A DNA stretch of 24,615 nt from Paracoccaceae bacterium (GTDB taxonomy: Bacteria; Pseudomonadota; Alphaproteobacteria; Rhodobacterales; Rhodobacteraceae), in contig JAKITE010000029.1 of assembly GCA_021648225.1 (NCBI GenBank), forward strand, positions 1 through 24,615. Direction: 5' to 3'. The notes under the pieces were generated by a model that was given only the letters and a program-made list of their open reading frames with translations, was not told the DNA's origin and ran no database searches. Shown here piece by piece: positions 16,003 through 24,615 of this stretch; positions within the stretch are counted from its first letter, which is position 1, and every line of letters starts with the position of its first letter. The translations under genes and the position numbers were made by a program.

Positions 16003-17277
16003 CTAGATCATCCGGTCCATAAAACGGTGCCAGCCCAGCACCATTGGCATAAACCAAGGGTTGCCGGAATATAACGGTTTAGTCTGAAAATCCAGATTGT
16101 CAAAATAGGTATGGCCTTTTTCAGCATCGCCCAGCATTTTATACGCCAGTTTCTGGCCAAAATAACTGCTGCGCGCCACGCCTGATCCACAATACCCCAT
16201 GGCGTAATCCATACCGTTATGTTGGCCAATATGGGGCGCGTGATCGAATGTATAGGCGACAAGGCCGGACCAGACATGAGAAATGCCGGTATCTTTCAGC
16301 TCGGGGTATATTTCGCACATCGAGCGGTGCAAGTTACGCGCATTGGCCGCAGGCTGGTCGCGCAAGCTGCTGGCACGACCGCCAAATATTATACATGTGC
16401 CATCCGGCGAGGGCCGATAATAGGCCACCATACGGCGGGTATCGCCATACATCCGCGATTTGGGCATAAGCCTTGCCATGACATCCGATGGAATGGGCTC
16501 GGTTGTGATAATCGCACTGCGCAGCGGCAGCACCCGTTTGCGAAACCATGGCAATTCTTTACCCGTATAAGCATTGGTGCAAATCGCCACTTGATCGGCC
16601 TGAACCCTGCCCAGACGGGTGGTCAGGTTAAAACCATTGCTGGTTTTGGCAAGGTTTTGCACAGCCGTGTAAGGCACAATGATTACCCCGGCTTTGCGCG
16701 CCACATCTATCAACCCGTTATGGTATTTAGCCGGGTTAAGCCCTGCATCCATATGATAAACCACGCCGCCGGTAAAACGGGTTGAGCCGGTTTCAAGATG
16801 CTGGTCTTTGGGCTGGATCATATGCGCAATTTCACCGCAAACCTGGTTCAGCCCGTCAATGCGTTTCTGGGTAGCTTCAAAATGTGATTGGCGCAAAGCC
16901 CCCTGAAACCGGCCGGTGTGTTTCAGGTCTGCGTCGATATTTTTCGATGTCAGAAAATCGGCTAGAAAATCAACAAAACCAATGCTTTCACGCAAAATAC
17001 CATGGGTGGTTTCCTTACCATACTGGTTGATCAGACCAGCAATCCCCAGCTTGTGAAAGCTTGGCCCCAACATGCCGCCATTGCGCGAACTCGCGCCCTC
17101 ACCCAGCTGGCCAGCCTCGAACACCACAACCGAGCAGCCAGCGCGGGCAAGGATAATCGCTGTGTTCAACCCGCTGAACCCAGCGCCGATTATGGCAACA
17201 TCCACCTTGGCAGGCTGGGTTTCGGGAATGGTGGTTTCGCGCGGGGCGTCCTCCCACCAGAATGGCGTGTGTTTCAT
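16003..17277 (-). CDS. FAD-dependent amine oxidoreductase, OrdL/PuuB-like
   Basis: A 424-residue DAO-family flavoprotein. The FAD-binding Rossmann loop GAGFSG is at residues 31-36, followed by FEAGQLGEGASSRNGGMLGPS, the usual DAO pattern. The HTPFWWEDAPRE N-terminus and the C-terminal SGLVAYTFDHAPHIGQ...GYCGSGVARSSYFGQKLA are like gamma-glutamylputrescine oxidase (PuuB/OrdL) relatives, which oxidise an amine to an aldehyde. The exact substrate is unproven and no other puu genes are present. The ATG at 17277 has AAAAGGA eight to nine bases upstream; an in-frame TTG at 17313 has no site and would abut the upstream SIR2 gene. No tie to cobalamin synthesis is known. Confidence 0.88.
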   Translation of the reverse strand: MKHTPFWWEDAPRETTIPETQPAKVDVAIIGAGFSGLNTAIILARAGCSVVVFEAGQLGEGASSRNGGMLGPSFHKLGIAGLINQYGKETTHGILRESIGFVDFLADFLTSKNIDADLKHTGRFQGALRQSHFEATQKRIDGLNQVCGEIAHMIQPKDQHLETGSTRFTGGVVYHMDAGLNPAKYHNGLIDVARKAGVIIVPYTAVQNLAKTSNGFNLTTRLGRVQADQVAICTNAYTGKELPWFRKRVLPLRSAIITTEPIPSDVMARLMPKSRMYGDTRRMVAYYRPSPDGTCIIFGGRASSLRDQPAANARNLHRSMCEIYPELKDTGISHVWSGLVAYTFDHAPHIGQHNGMDYAMGYCGSGVARSSYFGQKLAYKMLGDAEKGHTYFDNLDFQTKPLYSGNPWFMPMVLGWHRFMDRMI

Positions 17278-17313
17278 GGTGCAAATCCTTTTATCGAACA
17301 AGGAAGTTTTCAA

Positions 17314-19779
17314 TCAATATTCATTTATAGACAAGTTTTTCGTTAATCTGATCAATTCGTTTACAGTGCGCGACGCGCCAGGCCTCTTTTCCCAGTTTAG
17401 GACTTTTGACCGAATGAAATTCAAATATTTCAAAAGATGGGCCTTGGACACGGTTCTTTGGTTTTCGTCAAAAAGGGAAGTGTATTTGTCGACAAATTCC
17501 CCCAATTGCCTGTGCCAAGCAAATGCCTGACCTGTACCGCTTATTCGTTCATCATCCGCCTGCAGGGTCAAATATTTTATGCTTTCCAGCAGGTCGGATA
17601 AGGCATCTGTCGCAGACAAATCTTCTTGAATTCCATATTCAAACAAGCACACGGTAAGCTGGTTTTGGGCGTGGTAAGGCACATAAAACTTGCCGCGATT
17701 TCTGGCCAAGGCAATGCTTGTTCTGAAATGTTTCATTGCTTCCAGCAAGTTGCCACGTTCCCGTTCGCACATGCCAAAGGCATTTTCGAATAAGTCGTCT
17801 TTGGCAATTTCAGGTTCAGCTGACAAAATGTCATAGAAATCAAATATATGATCAAAATTATTTTTAATAGCCAACTTCTTAATGTAATTGAATCGCATAA
17901 GGTCAATAAGCAAGCGCTTGTAATCTTGCGATAAATCTGGGGCAGTGGCTATTTTCAATACGGTTGCTTGAATCACTTTGGTAACGTCAACTGAATCTAG
18001 GGCATTATCCAGAGCAAAGGTAGAAAATACACTGCTATGATACCGTATGCCAAAGCTGTCCGGCACCAGAAAAACCCGCATGATGGCTTCGGTATCACCG
18101 CCATCCAGAAACTCCTTAAGGTCATTACCAAACCCTTCTTGTAGTAATGTTATGTCTGGGTCGTTATTGGTAAACTCCAAATAAATAATCAGCAGAATAC
18201 CGTCATAACAGGTCCGGGAAATTTCTTTCAAAACATCCAGTTCTTTTTTGAACCTTGCAACAATATCCGATGATTTCATCAAACCGATAAGAATATCCGA
18301 GAAATTGTTCTGATAGCCGTTATCGGTAGTATTTCGAATTTTATTCAGTTTGTCAGCATCAGACAAAGCCGCATCCGAACCCCAAAGTCCCGCATGGGTT
18401 ATCAGCGGCACCAAAGCCCTGCCTTCGTCAACGCTAAGATCACCCAGCTCAAAGACTTCGGGTTCGTGGTTCAGGAATTTTTCTGTAATTTCGCGTTCTC
18501 TGGGCGCGAAAACATTTATGCGTGCCGTAGCGATAACAACTATTTTTTTGCCGCCGCGATTTGCCAGTATGTCCCAATGCTTTTTGTATCTGAAAAAGTC
18601 GTCGATGATCAGAATAGGCCGTTCATATTCTTCAATAATTTCATTCAGCTCATCGGAAAATTCCATCTGGTTACGTGTAGCGGTAAAAACAGTTACTCCG
18701 CCGCCTTTGGCCCGCAGAACTGCTGCAAGGTTCTGCGCAAAAATAGTTTTGCCTTGTCCAAGCCGTGAAAAAACCGAGATAAAATCGGCGCCCTCGTCAA
18801 TACGGGAAATAACCTTTTCAACCAGATCTCTTTTGACAATATACTTTTGCGAGTTGTTTGAAATATCAGCCTGCGCCTTTTGCTTATCGTAATTACCAAA
18901 CATAAATAGCTCGTTGAGGTCGCTTTGCCTGACAACATCGTTCAATGGTTCCGATGTGCTACCTTTGTCAAAGCACACATAGCTTTGGCGTGGCTTTTTG
19001 CCAGCTTGCTTGGATGCAGATTTCAGAATTTGTGCAAACCCTTCACGGCCAATAGACTTAACAGAACCATACTTTTCCTGCATATAATTCAATTCAGGAT
19101 TAAGTTGGGTAGAGTTTATGAAAAATACTTTGTCTTTTGTATGTGCCGATCTAATCAGTTTTGCAATCTCTGGATCATACAGGGAATACCCAATAAAAAC
19201 CACAACGTCAGCGCTGTCGATATCCAGCCTCAAACGTTCAGCCCAAGGCCCGTCATAGACTGAATTAGCCACATTTGAATTATAGTCCAAAATGCAGCTT
19301 GTCTTGACATTATCCAGATCGAATTGTTGAATAAACCCGTGCAGGTGGACAATTTGTAGATTGTCATGTGGCTGGGCTTTGTGATCGTCTTGTGGGGTCA
19401 AGGCACGCGCCTTCTTGCCTGCCAATTGTGCAGACAGCTCCAATGCGTTGTCGTAATTAGTTGTGTATATCCTGTCCCAATCATATCGCAATATATCAAC
19501 TAGATCGTTCGGCACGGATTTTACAAAAAAGGTTTCATTTAACAGGTTTAGATATCCGCGGTCATCTTTGTCCAAATACATCGAAGCCGCGATATCCAAT
19601 CGGCTAATTGATTTTCCAAGCTTTTTGTTAAATAGGGCAAGCAGTGGGTTTGCAGTTGGCAATATTTTATTTTCATAATTCAGGCAATCAATTGAGCAGC
19701 CCGCACCGGCAAATAATATTGCCTTACCTTTTTGGCCAAGTATCAGCCGTTTTTTCAATTCTTGTTCCAAATTTGCCAC
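17314..19779 (-). CDS. SIR2-domain / P-loop NTPase protein, candidate anti-phage defence (Avs5- or SIR2-STAND-like)
   Basis: An 821-residue cytosolic protein. Residues 1-250 form a SIR2-like domain: LFAGAGCS (22-29), IYTTNYDNALE (104-114, with Asn108 and Asp110), VHLHG (144-148, probable catalytic His) and FIGYSLYDP (195-203). Such domains in ThsA, DSR and Avs5 cleave NAD+ to abort infection. A P-loop NTPase follows: Walker A SRLGQGKT (338-345), Walker B PILIIDD (388-394) and VVIATAR (414-420), resembling STAND ATPases. The rest is helical, with a TPR-like stretch near 663-695, a likely sensor region. Start: GTG at 19779 lacks a spaced site; a TTG at 19770 has GGAG eight bases upstream. The gene is much more AT-rich than its neighbours and stands between cobN and ordL, suggesting transfer. 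Family and defence role are inferred from domains. Confidence 0.85.
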   Translation of the reverse strand: MANLEQELKKRLILGQKGKAILFAGAGCSIDCLNYENKILPTANPLLALFNKKLGKSISRLDIAASMYLDKDDRGYLNLLNETFFVKSVPNDLVDILRYDWDRIYTTNYDNALELSAQLAGKKARALTPQDDHKAQPHDNLQIVHLHGFIQQFDLDNVKTSCILDYNSNVANSVYDGPWAERLRLDIDSADVVVFIGYSLYDPEIAKLIRSAHTKDKVFFINSTQLNPELNYMQEKYGSVKSIGREGFAQILKSASKQAGKKPRQSYVCFDKGSTSEPLNDVVRQSDLNELFMFGNYDKQKAQADISNNSQKYIVKRDLVEKVISRIDEGADFISVFSRLGQGKTIFAQNLAAVLRAKGGGVTVFTATRNQMEFSDELNEIIEEYERPILIIDDFFRYKKHWDILANRGGKKIVVIATARINVFAPREREITEKFLNHEPEVFELGDLSVDEGRALVPLITHAGLWGSDAALSDADKLNKIRNTTDNGYQNNFSDILIGLMKSSDIVARFKKELDVLKEISRTCYDGILLIIYLEFTNNDPDITLLQEGFGNDLKEFLDGGDTEAIMRVFLVPDSFGIRYHSSVFSTFALDNALDSVDVTKVIQATVLKIATAPDLSQDYKRLLIDLMRFNYIKKLAIKNNFDHIFDFYDILSAEPEIAKDDLFENAFGMCERERGNLLEAMKHFRTSIALARNRGKFYVPYHAQNQLTVCLFEYGIQEDLSATDALSDLLESIKYLTLQADDERISGTGQAFAWHRQLGEFVDKYTSLFDENQRTVSKAHLLKYLNFIRSKVLNWEKRPGASRTVNELIRLTKNLSINEY

Positions 19780-19871
19780 TCCATAAAATCAGTATATTTT
19801 CCGGAAAGATTTTTCTCGTGTAATGTGATATAAGAATACTATAGCGAGAGTTGAAAATATTGCTAGTTTGG
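19780..19871 (-). promoter_or_regulatory. AT-rich upstream region of the SIR2/NTPase gene
   Basis: The 92 bases between cobN and the SIR2/NTPase gene are strongly AT-rich, unlike the surrounding genes. On the minus strand, TTCAAC (19855-19850) and TATATC lie 17 bases apart and could form a weak sigma-70-type promoter, so the defence gene may be transcribed on its own rather than only from the cob promoter. The match to consensus is poor. Confidence 0.3.
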
Positions 19872-22800
19872 TCATATTTCCGAACTATCTGGATAAACTC
19901 GTTGCAAAATCGACGTCAACAAAGCCCTCGCCGAATTACTGCGCGGCTGCCACAACCCCCTGTCGATCGCCTCCTGAAACCGTTCGGCCATTTCACGCAG
20001 GGCGGCGGGGTTGGCATCTTCGATAAATTCCCGCGTCGCGTCATCCTCCAGAAATGCCGCATGCACCAGATCAAAATGATGGTTTTTAACTGCGCCGGTG
20101 GTGGCGGCAAAGGCAAACATGTAATCGACCGTTGCGGCCATTTCAAACGCGCCTTTATAGCCGTGGCGCTTAACGCCTTCGATCCATTTCGGGTTGACCA
20201 CACGAGAACGAATGACACGCGCCATTTCCTCGTTCAACGTGCGAATTACCGGCCGTTCAGGGCGCGAATGGTCGTTATGGTAAATCTTGGGCGCTTGGCC
20301 TTGCAGGTGTTCAATCGTGGCTGCAACCCCGCCTTCAAACTGGTAATAATCGTCTGAATCCAGAATGTCATGTTCACGGTTATCCTGATTATGCACCACC
20401 GCTTCAACCTGTTTCAGCCGCGTTTCCAAGGCATCGCGCGCGGCCTCGCCCGCCTTGCCACCGCCGTAAGCATAGCTGCCCCATTGCAGATATGCTTCGG
20501 CAAAATCGGATTTATCTTGCCAGATACGTTCATCAATCAACGCCTGAAGCCCCGCGCCATAGGCCCCCGGTTTGGACCCGAAAATCCGTGTCGTATCCCC
20601 TTCGGCCTTGAATCGCGCCGCCGCCGGGTTCATATCATCCGGTTCATCCAGCGCCATCACCGCCTGCACCGCGCTATCAATCAGATCAATCTGCGCCGGA
20701 AAAGCATCGCGGAAAAAACCGGAAATCCGCAGCGTCACATCCACCCGTGGCCGGTCCAGCACGCTTAGCGGAATAATCTCGAATCCCGACACCCGATGGC
20801 TGGCCCCGTCCCATGTGGGCCGCACGCCCATCAAGGCCAGCATTTGCGCGATATCATCACCACCGGTGCGCATATTGGCGGTGCCCCATGCAGTTAACAC
20901 CATTGCGCGGGGCCAGTCGCCCTCATCCTGCAAGTGCCGCTCGATCAACGCAAAGGCAGATTTCCAGCCCAGCTTCCACGCGGTTGGGGTGGGCAAGGTG
21001 CGGCTGTCGATCGAATAGAAATTCCGCCCTGTCGGCAGCACATCCAGACGGCCACGGGTGGGCGCGCCCGAAGGGCCGGGCGCGACGAACCGGCCCTTGA
21101 GGCCGTTGAGGAGCGCGCGCATTTCCTGCGGTCCACAATCCCGCAAAGCAGGCAAAACCCGCGCGTGGATTTCCTCAACTACCAATTTCGTGCGTTTCCA
21201 CATCGGGTCCGGTTCCAGCCCCTCAACCAGACGACCGGACATCCATTCCAGTCGCTCGATTGTATCACCAAGGCTGCGCCACGCGTCGCCAGATGCAGCC
21301 TTTAATGCCTTATGCCTAGGCCCGTCATAAGCATCCCCCATCGCGCAATCCAGCGGGTCAAATCCCATTTCCATATCTTCCGCCAAGGCCCGCAATAATG
21401 AGGCATCGGCCCCCTTGCCCATGCCGCGCGGCACCCGCACCAGTGCCACCGCCAAATCGCGCTCCAACGTGCCATCGGGGGATTGGCCGAAAATGTGCAA
21501 ACCATCGCGGATCTGGCTTTCTTTCAGCTCGCATAGGTAATTATCGATCTGGTTTAAGGCGTTGTCTTCATTGCCCCAATCCACGCCTGCGTCCTCATCA
21601 AGCCTTGTGGCTTTGCTAAGGTCAAGTATCTGTTCTCTCAGCAGTTTTAACCGCCTCGGGTCCACCCCTGCGGCTTGGTAATATTCATCCACCAGCCCCT
21701 CCAGATCCTTAAGCGGACCATAGGTTTCGGCGCGGGTCAGGGGCGGGGTCAGGTGATCAATAATCACCGCCTGAATGCGGCGTTTGGCTTGGGTGCCTTC
21801 GCCGGGATCATTGACGATAAACGGGTAAAAATGCGGGGTCGGGCCAAATGCCGCCTCGGGGAAACACTCATCTGACAAGGCCAGCGCTTTGCCCGGCAGC
21901 CATTCCAGATTGCCGTGTTTGCCCATATGCACAATCGCATTGGCTGCAAATTGATGCCGCAGCCAGAAATAGAACGCAAAATAGTTATGTGGCGGCACTA
22001 GGTCTGGCGAATGGTAACTGTCGGTCGGGTCAATATTATAGCCCCGCGCCGGTTGCACTCCGACAACAATATTACCAAAACTCAGGATCGACAGCGCAAA
22101 GCCGTCCGCATCCAGAAACGGGTCCGTTTCCGGTTTGCCCCAGCGTTCTTCAACACGGCGGCGCACCTCGGCAGGCAGTTGGCTATAGTCTTTTTGATAG
22201 TCGTGGATGGAAAGCCGCACGCCGCCCGAGCGTTGGGTGCGATCGGTCAGCCAGTTGGTCGGGCCAGCCAGAATTTGCGCCATCAGATCAGCGGAATCTT
22301 TGGGCAGCTTGTCAGCGGCATATCCGTCAGCTTTCAGCGCCTCTAGCACGCCAACCGTGGCCGCAGGCGTATCCAGCCCAACGCCATTGGCCAGCCGTCC
22401 GTCTTTGTTGGGGTAATTGGCCAGCACCAGCGCAACCTTGCGATCTGCCGTCGGGGTTTGCGCCAGCTTGGCCCAGTTTGCCGCCAGCTTGGTAACAAAT
22501 GAAATCCGCTCGCCATGGGCGCGATAGGCCGAGATCAGGCATTCGGTTTTTTCGTCAAAATAAGCCTCGCCCTTGAAGCTGACAGCGCGGGTTAATATGC
22601 GCCCGTCAATTTCCGGCAGGCTGACATTCATGGCAATATCGCGGGCCGAAAGCCCAGCGGTGCCGGTTTCCCATGCTTCTTCGGTGCCTGCTGCAAACAC
22701 GATCTGAAATACCGGCGCGCCAAACGCATCCAGCGGCGTGGGTTGGTGGCCATCTGCGCCAGATTGCGGCGAGCTAACCGCAAAACTGGTGCCGTTCAGC

Positions 22801-23588
22801 ACCACCGAGGGCTGTGCCTGTTCAAATATCTGCGCCAGCGTCGCTGCCGAGACCGCATCCTTCAACGAGGCCACAAAAATCGGCAACGGGTTCATGCCCT
22901 GCGCAATCAATGCCTTGATCATACGGTTCACCGGATGCAGCCCCGCGCCCTGCACAAGCGCACGATAAAACACCAGCGCCACCACCGGCTGGTCGGGTTT
23001 CCAGAACGCATCCCGCAGGGTGTCCAGCGAGGCGGCTTTCATTCCCGGTGCATAAATTCCAGCACGCAGCAGGGTTTTGCCGGCCTCGGGTTTTTCCGAA
23101 CCGTCCAGCATTGCCGCTGCATAGCGCAGGAAATTGGCACAATTTTCCGGCCCCGCCTCGATCAGATAAGACCAAAGCGCGTCATAATCCGCATTTGAAA
23201 CTGTTGAGAATGCCCGCAAGCCCTCATCGGGCTTATCATCGCCGGGCAATGCCACCAGCAAAACACCCGCAGCGCGCAGGCGGATAGAGAATTGTTCAAG
23301 CCCGTAGGGCCAATAGGCCTCACCGCCTAGAATTCGCACGATCACCAGCTTTGATTTACAGGCGGTGTCATCCAGATATTTATCAACCGTAAAACTGTGG
23401 GAAAGATTGCCGATATTGGCCAGCCGCAAGCTGCGCGGCCCGTCCGTTAACCCGTCAAATGCCGCTGAAAGCCCGGCGATTTCGGTATCCGCCGCAGAAA
23501 TAACAATCACGTCTGCGGGGGTTTGGCCCAGATCAACCGGTTCCGACCCGTCGGTAATTTCGCCTGCCTGAACCTGAAGCAGATGCAT
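19872..23588 (-). CDS. cobN: Aerobic cobaltochelatase subunit CobN
   Basis: CobN is the large subunit of the ATP-dependent CobNST complex that inserts cobalt into hydrogenobyrinic acid a,c-diamide in the aerobic (late cobalt) pathway; it is related to the magnesium chelatase subunit BchH. The 1238-residue product is full length for the family. The conserved block GKHGNLEWLPGKALALSDE begins near residue 555 and is followed by PFIVNDPGEGTQAKRR and HLTPPLTRAETYG. VLTAWGTANMRTGGDDIAQ lies further on. The C-terminus contains GYKGAFEMAATVDYMFAF. The ATG overlaps the cobW stop by one base (TGATG), so translation is coupled. CobS and CobT are not in the window. Confidence 0.97.
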   Translation of the reverse strand: MHLLQVQAGEITDGSEPVDLGQTPADVIVISAADTEIAGLSAAFDGLTDGPRSLRLANIGNLSHSFTVDKYLDDTACKSKLVIVRILGGEAYWPYGLEQFSIRLRAAGVLLVALPGDDKPDEGLRAFSTVSNADYDALWSYLIEAGPENCANFLRYAAAMLDGSEKPEAGKTLLRAGIYAPGMKAASLDTLRDAFWKPDQPVVALVFYRALVQGAGLHPVNRMIKALIAQGMNPLPIFVASLKDAVSAATLAQIFEQAQPSVVLNGTSFAVSSPQSGADGHQPTPLDAFGAPVFQIVFAAGTEEAWETGTAGLSARDIAMNVSLPEIDGRILTRAVSFKGEAYFDEKTECLISAYRAHGERISFVTKLAANWAKLAQTPTADRKVALVLANYPNKDGRLANGVGLDTPAATVGVLEALKADGYAADKLPKDSADLMAQILAGPTNWLTDRTQRSGGVRLSIHDYQKDYSQLPAEVRRRVEERWGKPETDPFLDADGFALSILSFGNIVVGVQPARGYNIDPTDSYHSPDLVPPHNYFAFYFWLRHQFAANAIVHMGKHGNLEWLPGKALALSDECFPEAAFGPTPHFYPFIVNDPGEGTQAKRRIQAVIIDHLTPPLTRAETYGPLKDLEGLVDEYYQAAGVDPRRLKLLREQILDLSKATRLDEDAGVDWGNEDNALNQIDNYLCELKESQIRDGLHIFGQSPDGTLERDLAVALVRVPRGMGKGADASLLRALAEDMEMGFDPLDCAMGDAYDGPRHKALKAASGDAWRSLGDTIERLEWMSGRLVEGLEPDPMWKRTKLVVEEIHARVLPALRDCGPQEMRALLNGLKGRFVAPGPSGAPTRGRLDVLPTGRNFYSIDSRTLPTPTAWKLGWKSAFALIERHLQDEGDWPRAMVLTAWGTANMRTGGDDIAQMLALMGVRPTWDGASHRVSGFEIIPLSVLDRPRVDVTLRISGFFRDAFPAQIDLIDSAVQAVMALDEPDDMNPAAARFKAEGDTTRIFGSKPGAYGAGLQALIDERIWQDKSDFAEAYLQWGSYAYGGGKAGEAARDALETRLKQVEAVVHNQDNREHDILDSDDYYQFEGGVAATIEHLQGQAPKIYHNDHSRPERPVIRTLNEEMARVIRSRVVNPKWIEGVKRHGYKGAFEMAATVDYMFAFAATTGAVKNHHFDLVHAAFLEDDATREFIEDANPAALREMAERFQEAIDRGLWQPRSNSARALLTSILQRVYPDSSEI

Positions 23589-24615
23589 CAGCCAGCCAGT
23601 GCCTTTTCAATGCCTGCACGGTCCAGCCCTGCCTCGCCAATCACCACCAGATTACATTTGCCTTTTTCGGCTGTTGTCAGGGGCCGGTCAAAATAGACCT
23701 CGACCCGCGGGCCAACCGCCTGAATAACCAGCCGCATCGGTTTATTGCCAACTTGTGCGAACCCCTTTAACCGCAGCACATTGAAATCGCGCATAATATC
23801 CGAGACCTTTGCTGCAAAAGTATCCGCATCGTCAATCACACCGCGCGACACCTGAAAAGTTTCAAATTCATCATGGCCGTGGCTGTGTTCGTGATCATCA
23901 TCATGGTGGTGGTGATGCACCTCGTGGCGAAGATCCATGCTGTTTTCGGAACCGATGCCTTGCCCCAGTAATATTTCCACAGGCACCGCGCCCATTTCGG
24001 CACGGATCACCTGCACAGCGTCGCGCGCGCCAGCCCGCAGGCTGGCGTTAAGGGTGTCTGCTTGCGCTTTGGTTAAAAGGTCGGCTTTGTTGATCACAAT
24101 CAGGTCTGCACAGGCCAGCTGGTCTTCGAATAATTCGGAAAGCGGCGTTTCATGGTCCAGCTGCTCGTCATTCTGGCGCTGGGCATCAATCGCGGCCTCG
24201 TTATGGGCAAAACGCCCTTCGGACATTGCCGCGCCGTCAACCACCGTCACCACCCCGTCAACCGTTACGCGTGAGCGGATTTCAGGCCAGTTAAACGCCC
24301 TGACAAGCGGTTGCGGCAAGGCCAGCCCCGAGGTTTCAATCACGATATGATCCGGCGGATTATCCTTGGCCAACAGCATTTCAATGGTTGGCACAAAATC
24401 CTCGGCCACGGTGCAACAAATGCAACCGTTTGACAGCTCCACCACGTCTTCATCGGCGCAGCCCTCAATGCCGCAACCCTTCAGCAATTCGCCATCCACG
24501 CCCAGATCACCAAATTCATTGATAATAAGGGCAATCCGCTTACCGCCAGCGTTTTGCAGCATATGCCGGATCATGGTGGTTTTGCCTGCACCAAGAAAGC
24601 CGGTAATGACAGTAG
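23588..24615 (-). CDS. cobW: CobW-family GTP-dependent metallochaperone (5' end beyond window)
   Basis: A G3E GTPase thought to deliver cobalt to the CobNST chelatase. The frame runs off the right edge: upstream of the internal ATG at 24574 the window still encodes TVITGFLGAGKTT, the Walker A loop, so the true start lies beyond 24615. Also seen are the metal-binding GCICC motif (ELSNGCICCTV), the switch region IETSGLALP, NKAD for guanine recognition, and a His/Asp-rich linker (HHHHHDDDHEHSHGHDE) before the C-terminal CobW_C domain. That linker probably buffers metal. It is coupled to cobN by a one-base overlap. Confidence 0.95.
   Translation of the reverse strand, partial: TVITGFLGAGKTTMIRHMLQNAGGKRIALIINEFGDLGVDGELLKGCGIEGCADEDVVELSNGCICCTVAEDFVPTIEMLLAKDNPPDHIVIETSGLALPQPLVRAFNWPEIRSRVTVDGVVTVVDGAAMSEGRFAHNEAAIDAQRQNDEQLDHETPLSELFEDQLACADLIVINKADLLTKAQADTLNASLRAGARDAVQVIRAEMGAVPVEILLGQGIGSENSMDLRHEVHHHHHDDDHEHSHGHDEFETFQVSRGVIDDADTFAAKVSDIMRDFNVLRLKGFAQVGNKPMRLVIQAVGPRVEVYFDRPLTTAEKGKCNLVVIGEAGLDRAGIEKALAG

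Noticed and set aside
19780..19871. Possible attachment site or flanking repeat around the SIR2 gene
   Set aside because: I compared the cobN-SIR2 and SIR2-ordL junctions and saw no shared direct or inverted repeat, tRNA end or recombinase gene.
21848..22495. 215-codon plus-strand open frame within cobN
   Set aside because: It is antisense to the conserved cobN core, and the product is Arg/Pro/Gln-rich low-complexity sequence typical of shadow frames.
23880..23935. CATCATCATGGTGGTGGT-like triplet run in cobW as a DNA repeat
   Set aside because: It is the codon run for the His/Asp-rich metal-binding linker common in CobW-family proteins, not a separate repeat element.

Overview
The window looks like chromosomal DNA of an aerobic alphaproteobacterium, most likely Rhodobacterales (Roseobacter clade). 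The basis is gene content and order: rbfA divergent from dapB, a small SDHAF4-like gene divergent from an rsmB / heparinase-like / purH run, yqgE facing sua5, and the cobW-cobN pair of the aerobic cobalamin route. This is inferred from protein motifs and context; no search was run. Coding density is high and no intergenic gap exceeds 300 bases. I saw no rRNA, tRNA, CRISPR array, transposase or integrase.

Layout. 1-64 holds the first codons of rbfA (minus strand, cut by the left edge). It is followed by dapB (lysine and peptidoglycan precursor synthesis), a small unknown membrane protein, an RhlG-like short-chain dehydrogenase with the orphan tail of a second SDR behind it, and a secreted lytic transglycosylase. 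A membrane-anchored cytochrome c then lies in a 276-base gap region with palindromes. From 9015 leftward runs rsmB, a heparinase II/III-like gene and purH, with a 58-residue SDHAF4-like gene divergent from rsmB. From 12083 leftward runs an acyl-CoA dehydrogenase translationally coupled to a metallo-beta-lactamase-fold hydrolase. Then come sua5 (tRNA t6A synthesis), yqgE/algH, and an exported DsbD-alpha-like protein.

The right third reads leftward from the window edge: cobW (5' end cut off), cobN, a large SIR2 plus P-loop NTPase protein, an OrdL/PuuB-like FAD oxidoreductase, cobO, and a D-lyxose isomerase-like cupin. cobW, cobN and cobO belong to cobalt insertion and corrinoid adenosylation.

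The most interesting element is the 821-residue SIR2/P-loop protein at 17314-19779. It has an NADase-type SIR2 domain, an NTPase core and a helical C-terminus, the layout of Avs5-like or other SIR2-STAND anti-phage proteins. It is visibly more AT-rich than its neighbours and sits alone inside the cobalamin locus, as if inserted between cobN and the genes downstream. Secondary points are the SDR tail remnant, a perfect 17-bp palindrome upstream of the cytochrome gene, an 8-G tract within that gene, and the sugar isomerase coupled to cobO.
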